Part shown: positions 59,009-64,000 of the stretch, one piece after another
How the letters are laid out: each line of letters starts with the position of its first letter
How positions within the stretch are numbered: position 1 is the stretch's first letter
DNA from: RGIG6353 sp964650465
GTDB taxonomy: Bacteria; Bacillota; Clostridia; Oscillospirales; SIG627
Direction: 5' to 3'
Assembly (NCBI GenBank): GCA_964650465.1
Contig: CAZYTA010000004.1
Location: forward strand, 1 to 64,000
DNA: 64,000 bases
Position numbers and translations under genes: made by a program
The notes under the pieces: generated by a model
The model's input: only the letters and a program-made list of their open reading frames with translations
Database searches by the model: none
Told to the model about the DNA's origin: nothing

Positions 59009-60907
59009 ATGAAAAGAATTCTTGCGGTATTGATTTTGTTGGTTGCAGTGTTTTCTGTAACAGTGGCGGCTAAGCCGAAGGAGTTATCGGAGGATATCGT
59101 GATACTGCACACCAATGATATACATTCGTATATTGACAAGCCTATCAGTTATGATGTTCTGGCGTATATAAAGGCGAGATATCAAGGCTCATACGAAAAT
59201 GTATTGCTTGTTGATGCAGGCGACCATATACAGGGAACGGCGTACGGCTCAATGGACAAGGGTGAGACTGTAATAAAGCTGATGAATGAGACAGGCTATA
59301 ATCTTGCAACTCTTGGAAATCACGAATTTGATTACGGAATGTTCGGCTGTATGAATGTGATAGATAAGGCTGAATTCCCCTATGTTTCCTGCAATTTTTA
59401 CAACGAGCACAACGGCGTAAGGGGAGAAAATGTTCTTGACAGCTATGTTATCTTTGATTGCAGAGACGAAAAGATAGCTTTCGTGGGAATTACTACTCCC
59501 GATACCTTTACTAAATCTACTCCTGCATATTTTCAGGACGAAAACGGCAACTATATATACGGAATTTCCGCAGGCGAGGACGGTGCACAACTTTATGCCG
59601 ATGTACAGAGAGCCATAGATGATGCCAAGGCTGAGGGAGCTTCAAAGGTTATAGCATTGGGACATCTGGGAATTGACGAGTCCTCAGGTGCGTGGACCAG
59701 CGAAAGGGTTATTGCCAATGTAAGCGGACTTGATGCATTTATTGACGGTCATTCTCACAGCATAGTGAGGAAAACTGTTCTTGACAAGGACGGAAATTCG
59801 GTATTGCTGACTCAGACAGGTCAGTATTTTGACAGAGTCGGAGTTATGATAATAGATAATGAAACGGGTGAAATCCGTACAGATCACATATATGCAGAGA
59901 ACATAACCGATAACAACGGCGAGGTTACAGGCTACAAATTGACCTCGGAGGAGGGGCTGTATGAATTTTCCGATATGCCCGTTGTGGAATCGGTGCGTAA
60001 CACCAAGGAAGCTTGGATAAAGGATATCAATGACCGCCTGGGCGAAAAGATAGGTTATACGGACATTGTTTTTGATAATTATAACGGTGATACAAGACTT
60101 GTAAGAAGTCAGGAAACAAATTCGGGAAGCTTTTGCGCCGATGCTCTCTATTATCTCTTTGATAATATGGATATGGATGTTGACGTTGCCGTAATGAATG
60201 CTGGCGGAGTACGTAATAAGGCTGTTACAGGAGATATATCCTACCTAACCTGTAAGGAAATACATACCTTTGGAAATGTTGCGTGTCTGCAGACTGTAAA
60301 GGGTCAACAGCTGTTGGATGCACTGGAATGGGGTGCACGTTCTGTGGGAGTTGCCGAAAGCGGAGGCTTTTTGCAGGTGTCGGGACTTACCTACAAAATC
60401 AGAACCGATATTCCCGATACAACGAGCAAGGACGATAAGGATATCTGGACGGGCGGACCTGAGCAATACCGTGTTCACAGTGTTAAGGTTTATAACAAAG
60501 AAACAAATGCTTGGGATGACCTTGACCTGAATGCAGATTACAACCTTGCAGGCTACAACTATACTCTCCGTGATTTGGGAGACGGCTTCAATATGTTTGA
60601 CGGTGCAGTGAATGTGCTTGATTATGTACTTGAGGATTATATGGTGCTCGCAAACTACATTTCGGGATTTTCTGACAGGGTTGTAGGCGCTGCAAATTCT
60701 CCGCTTAATATTAAATATCCGGGGCTGAATATTGATTATTCCAATGTAAACGGCAGCGGCAGAATTACAGCAGAGGCAGAGTTGCCGACACCTGTTATTC
60801 CGAATATATCAGAAGCACCCGAAAATAATGCAGTGCTGCCTGTTGCTGTAGCGGTGATTGTTCTTGCGGCTGCAGTTGTGTTCATAGTAATCAAAAAGAA
60901 AAAATAA
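59009..60907 (+). CDS. Secreted 5'-nucleotidase / 2',3'-cyclic phosphodiesterase family protein
   Basis: The 632-residue protein has a signal peptide (1-21, ending VAA) and a C-terminal membrane helix (VAVAVIVLAAAVVFIVI) with a Lys tail, so it is anchored on the outer face. The metallophosphoesterase domain has HTNDIHSY, DAGDHIQG, LGNHEFDYG and DGHSHS. The 5'-nucleotidase C-terminal domain has SGSFCADALYYLF and MNAGGVRNKAVTGD, and the substrate-stacking FGNVACLQTV region. It probably releases nucleosides from external nucleotides. GGGAGG precedes the ATG. Confidence 0.93.
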   Translation: MKRILAVLILLVAVFSVTVAAKPKELSEDIVILHTNDIHSYIDKPISYDVLAYIKARYQGSYENVLLVDAGDHIQGTAYGSMDKGETVIKLMNETGYNLATLGNHEFDYGMFGCMNVIDKAEFPYVSCNFYNEHNGVRGENVLDSYVIFDCRDEKIAFVGITTPDTFTKSTPAYFQDENGNYIYGISAGEDGAQLYADVQRAIDDAKAEGASKVIALGHLGIDESSGAWTSERVIANVSGLDAFIDGHSHSIVRKTVLDKDGNSVLLTQTGQYFDRVGVMIIDNETGEIRTDHIYAENITDNNGEVTGYKLTSEEGLYEFSDMPVVESVRNTKEAWIKDINDRLGEKIGYTDIVFDNYNGDTRLVRSQETNSGSFCADALYYLFDNMDMDVDVAVMNAGGVRNKAVTGDISYLTCKEIHTFGNVACLQTVKGQQLLDALEWGARSVGVAESGGFLQVSGLTYKIRTDIPDTTSKDDKDIWTGGPEQYRVHSVKVYNKETNAWDDLDLNADYNLAGYNYTLRDLGDGFNMFDGAVNVLDYVLEDYMVLANYISGFSDRVVGAANSPLNIKYPGLNIDYSNVNGSGRITAEAELPTPVIPNISEAPENNAVLPVAVAVIVLAAAVVFIVIKKKK

Positions 60908-60934
60908 GTAAAAATAGGAATTTCCTATGATATG

Positions 60935-60980
60935 AAAAAAATCACCCTGTTTCGGGAATACTGAAATGGGGTGATTTTTT
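60935..60980 (+). terminator. Terminator overlapping the start of the DUF421 gene
   Basis: AAAAAAATCACCC pairs with GGGTGATTTTTT. The 3' arm includes GGGGTGAT, the only ribosome site for the DUF421 gene, whose TTG start follows in the T-run. Confidence 0.8.
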
Positions 60981-61641
60981 GGTAATACTTAAAGCGGCAC
61001 TTACTTCGGTGCTTTCAATGTTACTTTTGTTCGTAATGACCAAGCTGACAGGTGACAAGCAGATATCTCAGATGTCGGCTTTTGATTATATTGTAGGTAT
61101 AACTATAGGCTCATCGGCGGCTGAAATGGCTATAGGAGGAGAGGTATTTATACCTGCGGCAGTTGCTACATTTATTTACGGCGTTGCGGCATTTCTCATT
61201 TCGTATATTTGCAACAAATCACTGAAAGCCAGACATTTTCTGAACGGAGAGCCTGTTATTCTTTTCCGAAACGGAGTGTTCTACAAAAAGAATATGGCGA
61301 AGGTGCGTATGGATATGGGAGAGTTTCTTACCCAGTGCAGGACAAACGGTACATTTTCTCTCAAGGATATTTCCTGCGTGATTATGGAGCAAAACGGTAA
61401 AGTGAGCTTTTTGAAAAAGCTTGGTGATGAATACGGTCAGCTTGCTGTGAATGTGATGGTGGACGGAAAAATACTGTCCGATAATCTGGCACAGATAGGG
61501 AAAACAGATTGGTGGCTGATTAATGAACTGGACAGAAGAAAGCTTCGTGTTCACGATATAATGCTTGCTACGGTGGAAAACGGAAAGCTTTTTGTTTATC
61601 CTTTTTCCGAAAAAGAAGAAAAAAACAACCTGTTTGAGTAA
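60979..61641 (+). CDS. DUF421 (YetF-like) membrane protein
   Basis: The 220-residue protein has three N-terminal membrane helices and a soluble C-terminal domain. FDYIVGITIGSSAAEMAIG and a following F-NGVFYKKNMAKVRMDMGEFL are characteristic of DUF421; YetF relatives play a role in spore or envelope function, but the biochemical role is unknown. The start is TTG 60979; its ribosome site lies in the terminator stem, so translation needs that stem open. Confidence 0.85.
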   Translation: MVILKAALTSVLSMLLLFVMTKLTGDKQISQMSAFDYIVGITIGSSAAEMAIGGEVFIPAAVATFIYGVAAFLISYICNKSLKARHFLNGEPVILFRNGVFYKKNMAKVRMDMGEFLTQCRTNGTFSLKDISCVIMEQNGKVSFLKKLGDEYGQLAVNVMVDGKILSDNLAQIGKTDWWLINELDRRKLRVHDIMLATVENGKLFVYPFSEKEEKNNLFE

Positions 61642-61700
61642 CTGTTTTTGCATTTTTTCATATAATGAAGTAAAACAATTTATCCGAAAGGAAGAAGATT

Positions 61701-64000
61701 ATGCAAACAGGAACACTCAGAATAGAACTTACAACGGGCGGTGCTCTGCCCGTAAATGATGCGGTAGTCAGAATAAAATCGGTTTCGGGAGAGCTTCTCT
61801 ACGAAGCTCCCATTCCGCTTGGAAATGAAGGAATAAGCCGTGCATTTGAGCTTGAGGTACCCGATTTGGAGCTGTCTCTTGACCAAAACGAAATACCTGC
61901 ACCCTACGGATTGTTTAACGTAGAGGTTCTTGCAGGTAATTTCTCCCGTGCGTTTATAAACGGGGTACAGGTATTTGCTCAGAGAGAGGCTTTGCTTCAG
62001 GTTCCCTTACAGCCGAGAACAGCTTCCTTCCCATCGGCTAATCTGCCCGATACATTTATTATTCCTCCCAACGGATTAAGGCTTCCTCCTCAGCCCGAAG
62101 GTGACACTTCCACACTTTTACCTCAATCGCCCTCTACTCAGCTTCATGCCTTTCCTTTTATTCCCGAATACATTACTGTGCATTTAGGTGCGCCGACCGA
62201 TTTTTCGGCAAGGAATGTTACGGTGACCTTTCAGGATTACATAAAAAACGTAGCAAGCAGTGAAATATATCCCACATGGCCCGAGGAGTCATTGCGTGCA
62301 AATATTATTGCTCAGATTTCCTTTGTACTCAACCGTGTTTATACAGAATGGTACAGAAGCAGAGGGTATGATTTCGACATCACAAATACTACTGCATTTG
62401 ACCAATATTTTGTTGAGGGAAGAAACATTTTTAAAAACATCAGCGAGCTTGTTGACGAAATTTTCAATATTTATCTCAGAAGGCCGGGCAGTGAAGAGCC
62501 CTATTTTGCCTCTTTTTGCAACGGTACCACATCAAAGTGCGACGGGCTTTCACAGTGGGGGACTGTTACATTGGCTAATGACGGTCTTGATGCCGAGGGA
62601 ATACTTGAATATTATTACGGTGATGTTGAGCTGGTGGAGACGGATGACCTGAGAGGGCCTTTTGAGTCTTATCCCGGCAATCCTCTGAGAGTTGGCTCTC
62701 AGGGAGCTCCTGTGAGAACTGTACAGGAACAGCTCAACAGAATTGCCATAAATTATCCGTCTATTCCCTTTATATCGGTTGACGGAAGCTTTGGAGAGTC
62801 TACGGAACGCAGTGTAAGACAATTCCAGAGAATATTCAATCTTACTCCCGACGGTATAGTTGGCAAGGCTACATGGTATGCCATATCCCGCGTGTATGTT
62901 GCTGTAAAGAACCTTGCAGAGCTTACCAGCGAGGGTGAAAGAGCTGACTATACATCTCAGGAATATCCCGGCAGCCCCATCCGCCTTGGTGACAGAAGTG
63001 TAGAAGTGCTTGAAATACAGCTGTATCTCAGCACTATTGCTCTGTATAACAATGAAGTAAAGACTGTTGCCATAGACGGTGTTTTCGGAGAAAGCACTCT
63101 TAATTCGGTAGTTTCCTTCCAGCGTGCTTACGGGCTTGACCCCGACGGAATTGTGGGAAGAGTAACATGGGAGAGACTTGTTGATGTATACAATGGCATA
63201 CTTGATAATGTAGAGGTGCCGTCGGTAGGTGCGGATATTGAATTGCAACCGTATCCGGGCGCACCCCTCAATCTTGGTGCAGAGGGAAATCTTGTGGTTT
63301 ATGTCAGACGTTTGCTTGATGCTCTCAGCAATGTATATGCCGACATTTCACCTGTCAATATTACCGATGTGTATGACGAAGAGCTGGCAAGACAGGTACG
63401 TGCCTTTCAGGGGCTTGTATCACTTCCCGAAACAGGTGTCATTGATGAAGCCACATGGAACTATCTGAATGACCTTTACAGAAGAGAAGCTACAAATTAT
63501 ATTCCCGACCTGGGACAGCGAAGCTATCCGGGTACTTCCCTCAGAAGAGGCTCGCAGGGAATAAATGTAAGATATGTACAGGCGGCGCTTGAGCGTTTGC
63601 GTGTCAAGTATCCCGATATACCGCAGGTGAGCGTAGACAGTATTTTCGGTCAGTCTACAGAAGAGGCTGTAAAAGCTTTCCAGCGGCTTTTCGGGCTTTT
63701 GCCCGACGGAATTGTGGGTAAGTTTACATGGGATACCCTGAATCAAGCAATAGAAAATATTGCTTCTCCCGTAACGCCCAGAAATGATGTTGTTATCAGC
63801 GAACCTGCACCGGAGCAAGCGCCTGCTATGGCAGAGGAAGCCAATATTGATTATATCGAGGAGAAGCTTGAGGAAATAGGTGAAAAGGCAGAAGAGAGAT
63901 TGGAAAGTCTGGAGGAGAAAATAGAAAATATTGCAGACAGGATAGAGGACAGAATAGAAGAAAGAAGGGAGGAAAGACCCCGTAGGCGCGAGGTGAGAAG
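61701..64000 (+). CDS. SleC-like spore cortex-lytic/peptidoglycan-binding protein, truncated by the window end
   Basis: ATG 61701 (GGAAG upstream) opens a frame with no stop up to the right edge, at least 766 codons. The N-terminus (GTLRIELTTGGALPVNDAVV) and YPTWPEESLRANIIAQISFV, EWYRSRGYDFDIT, FCNGTTSKCDGLSQWG match the SpoIID/SleC-like catalytic region. Four PG_binding_1 modules follow (about residues 330-395, 425-495, 515-590, 610-685), with repeated DG-FGESTERSVRQFQ and PDGIVGKATW. The end is an acidic/basic coiled coil (EKLEEIGEKAEERLESLEEK). SleC cleaves cortex peptidoglycan at germination. No signal peptide is evident. Confidence 0.85.
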   Translation, partial: MQTGTLRIELTTGGALPVNDAVVRIKSVSGELLYEAPIPLGNEGISRAFELEVPDLELSLDQNEIPAPYGLFNVEVLAGNFSRAFINGVQVFAQREALLQVPLQPRTASFPSANLPDTFIIPPNGLRLPPQPEGDTSTLLPQSPSTQLHAFPFIPEYITVHLGAPTDFSARNVTVTFQDYIKNVASSEIYPTWPEESLRANIIAQISFVLNRVYTEWYRSRGYDFDITNTTAFDQYFVEGRNIFKNISELVDEIFNIYLRRPGSEEPYFASFCNGTTSKCDGLSQWGTVTLANDGLDAEGILEYYYGDVELVETDDLRGPFESYPGNPLRVGSQGAPVRTVQEQLNRIAINYPSIPFISVDGSFGESTERSVRQFQRIFNLTPDGIVGKATWYAISRVYVAVKNLAELTSEGERADYTSQEYPGSPIRLGDRSVEVLEIQLYLSTIALYNNEVKTVAIDGVFGESTLNSVVSFQRAYGLDPDGIVGRVTWERLVDVYNGILDNVEVPSVGADIELQPYPGAPLNLGAEGNLVVYVRRLLDALSNVYADISPVNITDVYDEELARQVRAFQGLVSLPETGVIDEATWNYLNDLYRREATNYIPDLGQRSYPGTSLRRGSQGINVRYVQAALERLRVKYPDIPQVSVDSIFGQSTEEAVKAFQRLFGLLPDGIVGKFTWDTLNQAIENIASPVTPRNDVVISEPAPEQAPAMAEEANIDYIEEKLEEIGEKAEERLESLEEKIENIADRIEDRIEERREERPRRREVR

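Overview
The window looks like chromosomal DNA of a spore-forming, glycan-degrading member of the Clostridia, most likely an uncultured gut Oscillospirales-type genome. The evidence is spoIIE behind a Spo0A-box promoter, a SleC-like cortex-lytic protein, the Firmicute order rimP-nusA-ylxR-L7Ae-infB-rbfA-nrnA-truB, a CIRCE element next to clpB, AraC regulators paired with glycoside hydrolases, moderate-to-low GC, and many sigma-A promoters with 17-bp spacers. No species can be named from the sequence alone.

Layout. 1-3.6 kb: end of a surface protein with an in-frame stop, small hypothetical genes and a lipoprotein. 3.8-6.4 kb: spoIIE. 6.6-14.1 kb (minus): the rimP/nusA/infB/truB operon with a SLOG protein at its end and an attenuator-like hairpin in its leader. 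14.1-18.9 kb: tRNA-Pro followed by a 284-bp tandem repeat carrying the tRNA 3' end, then accessory genes (hypotheticals, a frameshifted XRE regulator, a GNAT and pnuC, the last two behind structured leaders). 19.0-22.8 kb (minus): a sulfur amino acid operon (metY, ECF S component, cysK) with an Rrf2 regulator nearby and a Cys/Met-rich leader peptide followed by a terminator. 22.9-25.4 kb: DUF5131 protein, GNAT, XRE membrane regulator. 25.5-36.6 kb: glycan locus (GH38, GH39, YhcH, a very large SLH protein, AraC, PHP and metallophosphoesterase). 36.8-37.8 kb: G5/3D cell-wall protein. 38.2-40.8 kb: tRNA-Gln, a mini-hairpin array, a broken DUF3899-like gene and an unknown membrane protein with a Nudix-like region. 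41-47.3 kb: Gfo/Idh/MocA, GH78, MBL and FAD enzymes and a PocR-AraC regulator. 47.3-52.5 kb: clpB, CIRCE, then rpmG-secE-nusG-rplK-rplA. 52.6-64 kb: MFS transporter, AraC/PHP pair, tandem iron-sulfur reductase, AraC, 5'-nucleotidase, DUF421, and a truncated SleC-like protein.

How the parts work together. The metY-ECF-cysK unit is the clearest candidate for an undescribed regulatory system. A sigma-A promoter with two dyads precedes a 43-codon ORF with seven Cys and seven Met codons, then an intrinsic terminator, then metY. This is the arrangement expected if ribosome stalling for sulfur amino acids controls read-through. The glycan region combines intracellular or secreted hydrolases with AraC sensors and surface-anchored SLH modules. 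Intergenic DNA carries a dispersed repeat family (at least nine partial copies) and, beside both tRNA genes, short-hairpin-rich repeats.
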